Of a DNA stretch of 64,000 nt, positions 48,004-57,294 are shown one piece after another. Numbering within the stretch: position 1 is the stretch's first letter; every line of letters begins with the position of its first letter. Below the pieces are notes generated by a model that had not been told where the DNA came from, searched no databases, and saw only the letters and a program-made list of their open reading frames with translations. The DNA lies in the NCBI RefSeq assembly GCF_002252565.1, contig NZ_NPML01000029.1, positions 62,001 to 126,000 on the forward strand, read 5' to 3'. A program made the position numbers and the translations under genes. The DNA is from Petroclostridium xylanilyticum. Its GTDB lineage: Bacteria; Bacillota; Clostridia; SK-Y3.

Positions 48004-49308
48004 ATGAAAAAGTTTCTATGTATTTTAGTAGTGTCCATGCTTGTCTTAAGTTTACTAGCTGGATGTGGTGGTCAAAAACAATCTGGTGAAACTACCAAAG
48101 CGACAGAAGAGAAAAAGGAAGAGCCAAAAAAGCAGGCAGAACCGGTCACCATTAAATTTTTTAATTGGTACAATAATGAAGGTGTACCTTATGCAGATAA
48201 ATTGGTAGAACTTGTAAAAGAAAAAATGCCAAACGTAACGCTTGAACTTGAAATGGTTAACTGGGATACTATGCACCCGACTTTACAGACAAGGATTGCA
48301 GCAAATGAGGTTCCGGATCTAATTGATTTTAAAGGACAGGATATACCTAAATATGCAAAGGCCGGACATCTTATGGAATTAACGGGAAAGCCGTTCATGC
48401 AGGACCTGCCCAAAGCGGCTACTGAAGCGATTAAGGTAGAGGGTAAAGATTACGGTATTCCATATACTGCACTCTATCAGGGTGTTCTATATAATAAAAA
48501 AATATTTGCTGAGAACAGTATTGAAATACCCAAGACTTACGATGAATTAATGCAGATTGCAGAAAAATTACAGTCAAAAGGTATCACGCCGTTTGCTACT
48601 CATTTTAAAGATAACTGGAATATTGGAAACATCACAATGCAGTTTGCAATGTCTGAAGTATTTAATAAGAATCCAAGATGGGGCTACGATTTATACGAAG
48701 GAAAAGTTTCATTTGCTGAATCACCAGAGTATAGAGCCGTGTTTGAGCATGTTAAGGATGTATATAAATATACCTTTAAAGACACATATTCTATAGAATT
48801 AACAAAAAGTGATGAACTCTTTGCAAAAGGCAAAGCTGCAATGAACATAACTGGTACATGGAGCATAACCAATATAGAAGCAGTAAACCCGGAATTGGAT
48901 TATGGTATTTTCCCATTCCCGGGTAAAGATCCAGGTGCAAAATTAATATTCGAACCTGATCATACATTTGCGGCAAGTGCTAAAACAAAGCACCCTGAAG
49001 AAGTTTTAAAAGTTCTTGAACTAGTAGCTACTGATAAAAAACTCGCCCAATTTTGTATAGATAACTTAAAAACTCACAGCCTGTTAAAAGATGTTATGCC
49101 AAGCACAAAATCTCCAGTCCTGAAAGATATAGATAATTACAAGAATAATAACCAGATTGTAGATGTCAGCATTGGCAATACACAGATTCTATGGCCATAT
49201 CAGGAAGAGTATTCAAGGTATATTACAGAGTGGCTATTTGGTAAGAAGACCCTTGATGAAGCTTTAAAAGCTGCAGATGCATATAAAGATAAGGTAAAAC
49301 TGAATTAA
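48004..49308 (+). CDS. Sugar ABC transporter substrate-binding lipoprotein (family 1)
   Basis: A 434-residue binding protein with lipobox LAGC (Cys21), a charged linker rich in Lys and Glu, and a family-1 sugar-binding fold (ITIKFFNWYNNEG-like start; GKAAMNITGTWSI near the middle). ATG follows AGGAGG. Two permeases and a GH4 alpha-galactosidase follow, so alpha-galactosides such as melibiose or raffinose are the probable cargo. No ATPase is encoded with it. Confidence 0.93.
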   Translation: MKKFLCILVVSMLVLSLLAGCGGQKQSGETTKATEEKKEEPKKQAEPVTIKFFNWYNNEGVPYADKLVELVKEKMPNVTLELEMVNWDTMHPTLQTRIAANEVPDLIDFKGQDIPKYAKAGHLMELTGKPFMQDLPKAATEAIKVEGKDYGIPYTALYQGVLYNKKIFAENSIEIPKTYDELMQIAEKLQSKGITPFATHFKDNWNIGNITMQFAMSEVFNKNPRWGYDLYEGKVSFAESPEYRAVFEHVKDVYKYTFKDTYSIELTKSDELFAKGKAAMNITGTWSITNIEAVNPELDYGIFPFPGKDPGAKLIFEPDHTFAASAKTKHPEEVLKVLELVATDKKLAQFCIDNLKTHSLLKDVMPSTKSPVLKDIDNYKNNNQIVDVSIGNTQILWPYQEEYSRYITEWLFGKKTLDEALKAADAYKDKVKLN

Positions 49309-49327
49309 GAAAAAAGTGTATTTATTC

Positions 49328-49365
49328 AATGAGGGAATATATTTCTAAAGGTATATTCCCTCATT
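49328..49365 (+). terminator. Perfect 14-bp intercistronic stem-loop after binding-protein gene
   Basis: AATGAGGGAATATA (49328-49341) and TATATTCCCTCATT (49352-49365) around a 10-base loop, with no T-tract. Same position and style as 3862-3905 and 22447-22487. Confidence 0.85.
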
Positions 49366-49393
49366 ACTAAAATAAGGGAGTGTGAAATGAGGA

Positions 49394-50284
49394 ATGAAAA
49401 ACAATTCCCTGCGTAAATACTCTATTGTAAACGAATTCCAGTATATGATACTGCTGATTCCTGCCATGGTAGTTTTTACAGTAGGTATGATCATACCAAC
49501 ATTAATAGGAATTTATTATTCAATGACCGATTGGGATGGATTGGCCCAGGTGAAAAAATTTATTGGTTTTTCTAATTATATCAATATATTTAAAGATGGA
49601 AGATTCTATGCTTCATTAAAATTTACCGTACTTTTTACAATTTTTAATACTATTGTTCAAAATATTTTTGCGTTGTTGTTTGCAATAGCCCTTGACAGCA
49701 GCATTAAAGCTAAAAAGTTTTTTAGGACTATTATATTTACTCCTGCATTATTAAGTCCGATACTGTGCGGATTTATATGGTCCAGATTATATTCAGAGGT
49801 ATTACCGGCTTTAAATGATATTTTAAAGACCAATATAAATTTTAACCTTTTTGGAAGTCCTGATACTGTTTTAATGGGATTAGTGATTACTAATAACTGG
49901 CAGTGGATAGGATACTGGATGTTGATTTATCTTGCAGCACTGCAGTCTATCCCAAAGGAGCTGTATGAAGCAAGTACTGTAGATGGTGCAAGAGGATATC
50001 ATAAATTTTTGCATGTAACACTGCCACTAATAGCCCCTGCAATTACAGTATGCATTATCGGAATTACAACGGGTAGTTTAAAAGTATATGACCTCATTCT
50101 ATCGGCCACAGGAGGAGGACCGGGGCACACATCGGAGTCTATCGTAATGTATATCTATAAATCGGCATTTAGTGCACAGCGGTCCGCATATGCTTCAGCC
50201 CTCTCTGTCATATTACTTATCGGTTTGCTTTTAATTGCAGTTATTCAATTAAAAGTGTTAAGAGAAAGAGAGGTGCAGTTATAG
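49394..50284 (+). CDS. Sugar ABC transporter permease, MalF/UgpA type
   Basis: A 296-residue permease with a first membrane segment near residues 14-37 (YMILLIPAMVVFTVGMIIP) and the EAA loop ELYEASTVDGARGYHKFLHV. Other typical text is FTPALLSPILCGFIW. The next permease starts directly after its stop. It forms the importer channel with the gene at 50285 and the lipoprotein at 48004. Confidence 0.92.
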   Translation: MKNNSLRKYSIVNEFQYMILLIPAMVVFTVGMIIPTLIGIYYSMTDWDGLAQVKKFIGFSNYINIFKDGRFYASLKFTVLFTIFNTIVQNIFALLFAIALDSSIKAKKFFRTIIFTPALLSPILCGFIWSRLYSEVLPALNDILKTNINFNLFGSPDTVLMGLVITNNWQWIGYWMLIYLAALQSIPKELYEASTVDGARGYHKFLHVTLPLIAPAITVCIIGITTGSLKVYDLILSATGGGPGHTSESIVMYIYKSAFSAQRSAYASALSVILLIGLLLIAVIQLKVLREREVQL

Positions 50285-51124
50285 ATGAAAGAAAAACAGA
50301 AATATACTGCCAACACTTTGATTCTACAAGTCATAATGACTGTTGTTATACTTTTTTACTTTGTACCTACGTATATAACCATTAATTACGCGTTTAAAGA
50401 CACACAGGATAAATTTAATACTTCGCCCATTGAATTACCCACTAAATTGTTTTTTGGGAATTTCCTTACTGCTGTTAAAAAGATAGATTATTTTAGAAGC
50501 CTGGGAAATACTTTTATCATTACTACTTTTGCAGTAATTTTAATTATAATACTAAGTGGTATGGCAGCTTTTTCGCTTGCAAGAAGAAACAGCAAAATAT
50601 ATAAAGCATCATACTTATATTTTATATTAGGGATATTAGTACCATATCAGGCAATTTTAGTTCCACTTTATATCGTAGGAAAAAGGCTGGGGTTTGTGAA
50701 TAATCTTGCGGGTGTAATATTTCTCTATACAGCGACCGGATTACCTTTTGGAGTATTTATGATGACCGGCTTTATGAAAACTGTGCCTATGCAATTGGAA
50801 GAAGCAGCTTTGATAGACGGGTGTTCTGTATTTGGGAGCTTTTGGCGTATTATATTTCCACTATTGAAGCCGGCAGCTGCAACCCTTGCGATACTCCAGT
50901 CTTTTCAAATCTGGAATGATTTTTTAATGCCTTTCCTGTTTTTACAGAAGATGGCTTTAAAGACACTAACTCTCAGGCAGTTTCACTTATTTGAACAATA
51001 TAGGAGTGATCTTAGCACTGCATTTGCGGCAATTATTATTTCAACCCTGCCAATTATTATTTTCTTTACCGCAATGCAAAAATATTTTATAAAAGGCATT
51101 TCAATGGGGGCAGTAAAGGGGTGA
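50285..51124 (+). CDS. Sugar ABC transporter permease, MalG type
   Basis: A 279-residue permease with EAA loop QLEEAALIDGCSVFGSFWRI and the C-terminal KGISMGAVKG tail. The ribosome site GAGAGAGGTG lies inside the end of the partner gene, so the pair is translationally coupled. In 51125-51269, before melA, an imperfect GAAAAGT/ACTTTTC hairpin is the only structure seen. Confidence 0.92.
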   Translation: MKEKQKYTANTLILQVIMTVVILFYFVPTYITINYAFKDTQDKFNTSPIELPTKLFFGNFLTAVKKIDYFRSLGNTFIITTFAVILIIILSGMAAFSLARRNSKIYKASYLYFILGILVPYQAILVPLYIVGKRLGFVNNLAGVIFLYTATGLPFGVFMMTGFMKTVPMQLEEAALIDGCSVFGSFWRIIFPLLKPAAATLAILQSFQIWNDFLMPFLFLQKMALKTLTLRQFHLFEQYRSDLSTAFAAIIISTLPIIIFFTAMQKYFIKGISMGAVKG

Positions 51125-51269
51125 TAAGACAAAGGCAAATACCATTTTAGGTTTAAAAAAAGTTAGAATTTCTGACATTTATTTTTGAGAAAAGTAAAGA
51201 TTCTTAAAATGTTCTTTCACTTTTCATATTTATAGTATTAGAATTAAATTATAAGGAGGGGGAACAGGC

Positions 51270-52577
51270 ATGGCAAAAATTGCTATGATCGGTGCAGGAA
51301 GTATTGTTTTTGCAAAAAATTTAATAGTGGATATTCTTTCTTTTCCTGAATTATCAGGAAGTACTATTTCTCTTATGGATATCGACGAGGGAAGATTGGA
51401 TATGATTAGCAAGCTGGCCCATAAAGTAGTTGCTCAAGAAGGCTTTAATGCTACTATTGAAGCTACTACTGACCGGAGACAGGCGCTGGAAGATGCAAAT
51501 TACGTTATCCTTATGATACAGGTAGGAGGTGTCAATGTATACGAATATGATGTGGCCATTCCTATGAAATATGGCATCAAACAAGCAGTTGGAGATACGC
51601 TGGGCCCCGGAGGCGTTTTCAGGGCACTGAGAACCATTCCGGTATTTCTGGATATTTGCAAGGATATCGAGGAATTGTGTCCTGATGCTTTGATTTTAAA
51701 CTATGTCAATCCGATGGCAATGAATTGTTGGGCATTAAATGCTGCTACCAATATTAAAAATGTAGGATTATGCCACAGTGTACAGGGTACATCGGAGGAT
51801 ATTGCCCGGTACATAGGTGCGCCTTACGAGGAGATTTCCTATAAATGTGCCGGAATCAATCACATGGCATGGTTCCTGGAATACAAGTGGAATGGCAAGG
51901 ACGCCTATCCTTTAATTAAGGAAAAATATAATGACCCTGCCGTGTATAACCAGGATATCACCAAGTTCGAATTTTTAAAGCATTTTGGATATTTTGTAAC
52001 CGAATCCAGTTATCATATGTCCGAATATGTGCCGTATTTTAGAAAAAAAGATGCATGGATTGACAAGATTAAAGGAATAGATTCATGGCTAAAGGATGAT
52101 GAAGGTTCTTATCTCCATCGATGCCAGAGGTTAGCTAGTACTTTTTATGAAGATATGAACAAGATTGTTGATGCAAATAAGGTAGAAGTTAACAGGACCC
52201 ATGAATACGGTGCATACATTATTCATGCAATAGAAACAGGAACACCTACCGTAATCAACGGTAATGTTGAAAACAAAGGATTAATTACCAACCTGCCCCA
52301 GGGTTGTGTGGTAGAAGTACCCTGCCTGGTGAATAAAAACGGTATACAGCCTACAGTGATTGGTGAACTGCCACCGCAACTGGCTGCCTTGAACCGCACC
52401 AACATCAATGTACAGGAACTGGCAGTAAAGGGATGCCTGGCCGGGGATAAAGAGCTTATTTACAATGCCATTATGACGGATCCCTTAACTTCAACCATCC
52501 TGGATATGGACGAGATTCGTGCTATGGTTGATGAGATGTTTGAAGCAGAAAAGGATTATCTGCCTCAGTTTAAATAA
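51270..52577 (+). CDS. melA: GH4 alpha-galactosidase (MelA-like)
   Basis: A 435-residue NAD+- and Mn2+-dependent GH4 enzyme. The N-terminal Rossmann fold is IAMIGAGSIVFAKNL, and NYVNPMAMNCWAL and GINHMAW are family motifs. The metal-binding motif is GLCHSVQG, the CHS type typical of alpha-galactosidases, as opposed to the CN type of 6-phospho-glycosidases. There is no signal peptide, so it hydrolyses imported alpha-galactosides by the redox-elimination mechanism. ATG follows AAGGAGGGGG. Alpha-galacturonidase activity cannot be excluded. Confidence 0.9.
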   Translation: MAKIAMIGAGSIVFAKNLIVDILSFPELSGSTISLMDIDEGRLDMISKLAHKVVAQEGFNATIEATTDRRQALEDANYVILMIQVGGVNVYEYDVAIPMKYGIKQAVGDTLGPGGVFRALRTIPVFLDICKDIEELCPDALILNYVNPMAMNCWALNAATNIKNVGLCHSVQGTSEDIARYIGAPYEEISYKCAGINHMAWFLEYKWNGKDAYPLIKEKYNDPAVYNQDITKFEFLKHFGYFVTESSYHMSEYVPYFRKKDAWIDKIKGIDSWLKDDEGSYLHRCQRLASTFYEDMNKIVDANKVEVNRTHEYGAYIIHAIETGTPTVINGNVENKGLITNLPQGCVVEVPCLVNKNGIQPTVIGELPPQLAALNRTNINVQELAVKGCLAGDKELIYNAIMTDPLTSTILDMDEIRAMVDEMFEAEKDYLPQFK

Positions 52578-52739
52578 AATTTGATAATGCTTTTAGCTAT
52601 ATAAATAGGCCGTATACATAAATAAAATTATTTATGTATGCGGTATTTTTAACGAAACTGTAAATTTTGATAAAAGTTTTTACCAAACATCTTGTGTTAT
52701 CGAAGAAGCAAGAGCATTGATTTAAAAAGTTGAAAATTC

Positions 52740-53273
52740 CTATAAAAAAGAGTATTTTAGCCTATTGTGCAAGCTTAAATATGGTGGAAAGAACGGTGCG
52801 AAATCACTGAAAAGCACTACGAGCGTCATCTGCATGAAAGCTACAGCAATTAAATCATTATTAATCAATTCCTGCACTTTTTCCGGTACACCTTCCCAGC
52901 GGTAGTCTTCATTAAAATCAGGGAAAGGATATTCAAGAACTTCTTCAACCGTCTCAAATTTCGCCATAGGATGGAGCATTTCCTGAAAATGAGCGATAGA
53001 GCCCTGGATGCCCATTACACCCCATTCGGGGTTCCAGTTTAACGGTTCTGCATTAGGTGGAAGGCTGTCATAGTATTTTGAAAAGTCAGTTTTCTTTTTG
53101 GTTTTATTTAACGCTACATAACGGATTGGAAATCCGAAATACTCCAGGTAATCCTGTGAACCTGTCTTTCTTTTAAATTCTTCAATATATGACGGGCATA
53201 AAACAAATTCAAAAGGTACACGTTCCGGGTTATCCCTCCGTAGGGCCCGTAAAACATTTTTTCTGTTTGTCAT
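52740..53273 (-). pseudogene. Truncated uroporphyrinogen-decarboxylase-like (methyltransferase) gene
   Basis: The first 155 residues read like a UROD/MtaA-family protein (MTNRKNVLRALRRDNPERVP, WGVMGIQGS, FPDFNEDYRWEG), whose full length is normally 330-380 residues. After AFMQMTL the text no longer fits the family and the frame stops at 177 residues. The breakpoint region (52786-52803) shares 17 of 18 bases with 58121-58138, which suggests insertion or recombination removed the 3' half. ATG position is plausible but expression is doubtful. Confidence 0.75.
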
Positions 53274-53353
53274 GGTAAAGTCCCCCTTTGTTTCTTTAAT
53301 AAATTCGAAAAACTACAAGTTTTTTTGTCATTAATTATCTTATACAAAACATC

Positions 53354-53518
53354 ATGGAAGAATTCAAAGCTCCATATGCAGGCTATCCTCAAAGTGCCCT
53401 GATTGCCTTTGGACGGTCGGTAGCCATAGGTATATTTGTAATAGTCATATACCTCAACAAGAGGCCCTGGCTGGATGAGAGCGTCTTAACAAGAGTTGAT
53501 GAAGGCGGTGATGAGTAA
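53354..53518 (+). CDS. Small ORF with one membrane helix, possibly a gene fragment
   Basis: 54 residues, starting MEEFKAPYAGYPQSALIAFG, with one hydrophobic stretch (VAIGIFVIVIYL) and an acidic end. No ribosome site is seen before the ATG and the text looks like the C-terminus of a larger membrane protein. It may be a remnant. Its stop lies in the left arm of the large hairpin at 53515-53589. Confidence 0.35.
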   Translation: MEEFKAPYAGYPQSALIAFGRSVAIGIFVIVIYLNKRPWLDESVLTRVDEGGDE

Positions 53519-53589
53519 TGGAAATGGGTGCAAAATGTAATGAAATGGTACATAAAAATTTTCATTACATTTTACTCCCATTTCGTTAC
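53515..53589. repeat. Long inverted repeat (about 31-bp arms)
   Basis: Arms 53515-53545 and 53559-53589 pair with only a few mismatches (cores AAAATGTAATGAAA and GAAATGGG against TTTCATTACATTTT and CCCATTTC) around a 13-base loop. TATAATAAG follows at about 53618. The stretch 53590-53908 has no gene. It may be a palindromic mobile repeat or a terminator between converging units. Confidence 0.8.
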
Positions 53590-53920
53590 AAAATTATTGA
53601 AAAATGGGAGTGGTGTGATATAATAAGCAGAGTACTAAACTAGTTTGGTATTTAGAACTTAATTACAAGGAAGTACTAGGATTATCCTGCGCTTTGGGGT
53701 GTAATAAGTTAAATTTAAAAAAAACCAATAAAATCAAAGGTTAGAGGTTAAAAGTATACTAATACTTTTGACACTAACTAAAATATGACGGGGGGAAATG
53801 CCATTGGCTTATTAGTATGACGTTATTACGATTTAAAAAAGTAAATTTAGGGAGAACTACTACAGCAAGTAGGCAATGGTGCTAGTATAAAAAATAACTG
53901 ATGAAAGGATGATACAATTT

Positions 53921-54604
53921 ATGAAATTTAGTTTTAAAATAATAAAATTTTTATCACTGGCTACAATGTCTTTTATATTTCTAAATTCAGTTGCTTTTGC
54001 TAGTGTAAATATTGATAAAAAGGATAAAGATGATAAAGATGATAAAGATGATATTAGAAAAGCTGCCTCAATCATTGAAAAAGCAAAAAAAGGTGATAAA
54101 AAGTCAATTGAAATTATCAAGAATCTTGAAATTTTTGATAAAAATAAAGTGGAAGAAAAAATTACATCAAATAATCTAGAGCTTTCAAGTAAAAATCCTG
54201 TAGTTGTAATTAAATTTGGTGATGGTAGCGAAATAGAGTATAAATATGAATCAATTATTTCTCTGAATGATGAAAAATCTGTAGCAATAACGACAAACAG
54301 TTCAAGACGTACTGAAAGTGTTTCTAAAACATATAGATATCTTGGAGTAACAGTGGCGAAGTTATATTGTTATGCAGACGTTACTTATGTGAGTAGATAT
54401 AAAGTACATATTAATTCTTGCTGGCATGACGCATGGTCTACTGGTAGTTTATCAGCCCTCGGATCATCCATTATTGAAAATGATGCAGCTGCTGCAAAAT
54501 GTGAAGTACATGGGCAGTATGCATTAGTTGGCGGAATTGCATGGTCTGAATGGATGAGTATTAGAATGAATATTGATTCTGCTGGCGTAGTAACTTATCG
54601 GTAA
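53921..54604 (+). CDS. Small secreted protein of unknown function
   Basis: About 227 residues. A clear signal peptide (FLSLATMSFIFLNSVAFA, cleavage after residue 27 or so) is followed by a Lys/Asp repeat (KDDKDDKDD, encoded by a 9-base tandem repeat), a helical lysine-rich segment and a Cys-containing C-terminal domain (KLYCYADVTYVSRYKVHINS, then SCWHDAWSTG and AKCEVHGQYALVGGIAW). The fold is not recognised; a secreted antimicrobial or surface protein is possible. The ATG at 53921 is better spaced from AAAGGA than the one at 53909. A 38-residue membrane peptide follows. Confidence 0.7.
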   Translation: MKFSFKIIKFLSLATMSFIFLNSVAFASVNIDKKDKDDKDDKDDIRKAASIIEKAKKGDKKSIEIIKNLEIFDKNKVEEKITSNNLELSSKNPVVVIKFGDGSEIEYKYESIISLNDEKSVAITTNSSRRTESVSKTYRYLGVTVAKLYCYADVTYVSRYKVHINSCWHDAWSTGSLSALGSSIIENDAAAAKCEVHGQYALVGGIAWSEWMSIRMNIDSAGVVTYR

Positions 54605-54614
54605 TCTTAATACT

Positions 54615-54731
54615 ATGTTTGATATGTTTGATACTAGTAGAACCGTTGCGCAGATAATTTCAGCGGCATGTTTTATAGCATTAGTAGTATTCGTAGTGTG
54701 GATATTAGATGGATTAAAAAACAAAAGGTAG
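54615..54731 (+). CDS. 38-residue single-TM peptide
   Basis: Begins MFDMFDTSRTVAQIISAACF and continues as one membrane helix (ALVVFVVWIL) with a basic tail KNKR. It starts 10 bases after the secreted protein's stop and ends inside the terminator at 54723, so it belongs to the same transcript. No obvious ribosome site, so translation may depend on coupling. It could be an immunity-like or anchoring partner; no family was recognised. Confidence 0.5.
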   Translation: MFDMFDTSRTVAQIISAACFIALVVFVVWILDGLKNKR

Positions 54732-54755
54732 GATATTTAAAATATTCTACCTTTT
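54723..54755 (+). terminator. Terminator of the secreted-protein unit
   Basis: AAAAGGTAGGATATT (54723-54737) pairs with AATATTCTACCTTTT (54741-54755), one G-U pair and a 3-base loop, with the T-tract inside the stem end. It could work in both directions. Confidence 0.75.
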
Positions 54756-54846
54756 ATAGTTAAAAAATAATTCAACTTTTATATCCTTCCTCATATATAT
54801 ACTATAGAAGAATAGAAAAGATCGGAATTTATGAGGAGGGATTTTT

Positions 54847-56148
54847 TTGATCAAAAACTCGAATTACAATAGATTATTTATTATGATGCGGGAAGAGGAT
54901 AAAGGATTTGGAAAGTCTGGAAAACCGACAGGATATTTAAAGCTGGAGATAAAAGATAACAAAGGTAAGGCTCTGGTACATGTTCAGAATATTGGACTAA
55001 TCGAAGAAAGCAAAGTCTTAAAAGCTTATTTGCTTTCCAGTTTGCAGCCGAAAGCAGAACCTTTATATTTGGGAACTATAGAACTTAAAGGCGGCAATGG
55101 AGATCTTACTCATGAATTCAGTAAGAATGACTTGCAAAAGATAGGGGTGGATCCGGCGCAACTTGATACGGTTGTGGTTATCTGTAAGGATACTATAATG
55201 GAAAATGGATTGCAAACCTTCCCACTGGCAGGATTCAAAACCCAGAGTTGGAACTGGAAAGGCCTATTTATGAAACAGCCTGGACAACAGGATGAAGAAA
55301 TGCATGAGAAGGGTGAGGCAGCGGATGAACCTCCTTTACAGAAAGAAGAACGAAAGAAGTTTCCTATAGGATTTGTATGGAACACTGGACAAGACTCAGA
55401 TTTAGATTCAGATCAGGATACACGTGTGGATACAGATAAAGATAAAGACGCAGCTGTAGTGGAAGGCATAGGTCTAGATTCGCATCGGGAAGCTGGTAAC
55501 GATTTAGGACAAAATAATCCAGCGGAAACATCTGTGGATGAGGTACAGTCAAAGAATGAAGATATGAAGCTAGAGACGGGTAATTCTGAAATTGATACGG
55601 AGCATGCAGACAATAGCCAGAAAGATGCCGGATGGGAGGCTGAACAGCAATATATAGAAAAAACTCTCCAGGCTTTCAACGAAAATTACAATGTTTGCAA
55701 TCAAGAAAATAGGGTGGATAATGCAGCTCATAGGGAACTCAGCGGTATCATCAAGCAGCTATCCAGATATATGAAGCAGGAAGAGCCTTTTGCAAATGGA
55801 GATATGGGGTATAGATGGTGGATATTAAACGATTGTTCTTTTATTCTCAATAATATTTATTCAAATTATAATACAGCTTTTTTCCTTTACAATCCCTATG
55901 TAATGAATACAGTTCACAGATATGGTCACTATCTTTTCGGCGTAAAGGAAGATAAGGAGCGTTGTGTACAGTACATTTCTTATGCTATACCTTCAAGATA
56001 CGGTGTTGAACCCCATCCCTTACTTTATGCACAAGCTTATGCCTACTGGATTCCTAAAAAAGGGGAAAAATCTGCTATAGGGGCACAGGGATATTGGGTT
56101 ATAAGTATAGATGTTAAAAGTGGCGAGATAGTATCTGTAAAAGATTAA
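54847..56148 (+). CDS. Unknown clostridial protein, two domains with acidic linker
   Basis: 433 residues, TTG start after GAGGAGGG. The N-terminal domain (about 1-140, MMREEDKGFGKSGKPTGYLK; beta-rich) is followed by a very acidic low-complexity linker (about 150-260) and a C-terminal domain with many aromatic residues (MGYRWWILNDCSFILNN, HRYGHYLFGVKE, HPLLYAQAYAYWIP, GYWVISIDVKSGEIV). No signal peptide. This arrangement appears to be a lineage-specific family; no function is known to me. A terminator hairpin follows at 56158. Confidence 0.75.
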   Translation: MIKNSNYNRLFIMMREEDKGFGKSGKPTGYLKLEIKDNKGKALVHVQNIGLIEESKVLKAYLLSSLQPKAEPLYLGTIELKGGNGDLTHEFSKNDLQKIGVDPAQLDTVVVICKDTIMENGLQTFPLAGFKTQSWNWKGLFMKQPGQQDEEMHEKGEAADEPPLQKEERKKFPIGFVWNTGQDSDLDSDQDTRVDTDKDKDAAVVEGIGLDSHREAGNDLGQNNPAETSVDEVQSKNEDMKLETGNSEIDTEHADNSQKDAGWEAEQQYIEKTLQAFNENYNVCNQENRVDNAAHRELSGIIKQLSRYMKQEEPFANGDMGYRWWILNDCSFILNNIYSNYNTAFFLYNPYVMNTVHRYGHYLFGVKEDKERCVQYISYAIPSRYGVEPHPLLYAQAYAYWIPKKGEKSAIGAQGYWVISIDVKSGEIVSVKD

Positions 56149-56157
56149 GATTATGAT

Positions 56158-56211
56158 TGAGATTGAACTTAAGTGATAAGGATTCACTTTAGTATCAGTC
56201 TCATTTTTTTT
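56158..56211 (+). terminator. Intrinsic terminator
   Basis: TGAGATTGA (56158-56166) pairs with TCAGTCTCA (56195-56203), with an inner AAGTGA/TCACTT pairing, followed by eight T. The preceding GATTAAGATTATGATTGAG belongs to the AATCTTAATC style of repeats. Confidence 0.85.
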
Positions 56212-56331
56212 ATTGTCCAAGAAGAAAGTATATAAAAAATATCTTTTATATTAAGACAAAATAAAATAATATGCGTATAATTAATTAACATGTAAGTTGT
56301 ACAAAGGTTTTTTAAAAGTTAGAGGTGGGAA

Positions 56332-57294
56332 ATGATGAAGGGGACATATCAAATTTTTGACTACTTTAAGAAAGCTTTTCATATCAATAGACATAATAAA
56401 GATCTCTATAAGCCGCAGATTATACTTATCATTATAAAATTATTAATGATTATCGGTATAGGCGTAGAATTATTTATATGGCTTGGTAGAGATGATTTCT
56501 ATAGGTTAATAAGAGGAGATATCAAACTTACACGAATATTTCCGGTTGTATTTTCTGTTGGAGCGGGACTTATTGCTGTAATTGCAATATATATTATTCT
56601 TTCACATATTGTTGAAGCAGGCCTATATAACATGTACAAACAATGTGTAACGGTTGGCAGTAGTGTGCAAGAGGATTTTTGGGAAGGCGTGAGAAAATAC
56701 TTTTTTAACTTCCTGTTTGGTGACCTTTTAATATTCGCTGCCTGGATTGTATTTTTACCTTTTTACTTTATTGCAGGAATGCTTACATTAACCGTAGGGT
56801 TTGCAGTAATACCCATAATAATAAATATATTTCTCACCATGTGGAAAGTTTCTCTGGTAATGAATGATTCGACACTATTTACTGCCATCGGTGATAGCTT
56901 TAAATTTGCAAAAAAGCATTTTTTCCCGCTTACAGTCCTACAGTTGATTCACTGGTCCTTTATAAAAGCGGGTGGAGGCTTTGGAGGGAATATAGGCAAT
57001 ACGTCCCGTTGGACACAACGTGCCGATAAAATTTCACCCCCTTTTGGACCAGATAATGTCCCACCATCCTTTGATTCTGGTTTTATTCCTAATCAGCAGG
57101 AAGTTCTGGAGAATGTCATAAAAGTTGTTAGAATCGTTATAGCGGTTCTTACTCCTGTTATTGCTGTTGCTGCTGCGATAGGCGCTTTAATCAAGATGAT
57201 TTTTGAAATATTTTTCTCGCTGGTTATTTTTATAGCATATAATGATGGGTTTAATCAATTGCAGCAGTTGGCAGAAGGGGAGGTGCTTCCATAA
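56332..57294 (+). CDS. Multi-pass membrane protein of unknown function
   Basis: 320 residues with about six hydrophobic segments (first near 28-50), a G/P-rich extramembrane insert near 215-245, and a final helix pair. The overall pattern resembles the GDPD-type membrane domain family, including GDSFKFAKKHFFPLTVLQL. ATG follows AGAGGTGGG. The stop overlaps the next start (TAATG), and the two proteins look like diverged paralogues. Confidence 0.75.
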   Translation: MMKGTYQIFDYFKKAFHINRHNKDLYKPQIILIIIKLLMIIGIGVELFIWLGRDDFYRLIRGDIKLTRIFPVVFSVGAGLIAVIAIYIILSHIVEAGLYNMYKQCVTVGSSVQEDFWEGVRKYFFNFLFGDLLIFAAWIVFLPFYFIAGMLTLTVGFAVIPIIINIFLTMWKVSLVMNDSTLFTAIGDSFKFAKKHFFPLTVLQLIHWSFIKAGGGFGGNIGNTSRWTQRADKISPPFGPDNVPPSFDSGFIPNQQEVLENVIKVVRIVIAVLTPVIAVAAAIGALIKMIFEIFFSLVIFIAYNDGFNQLQQLAEGEVLP

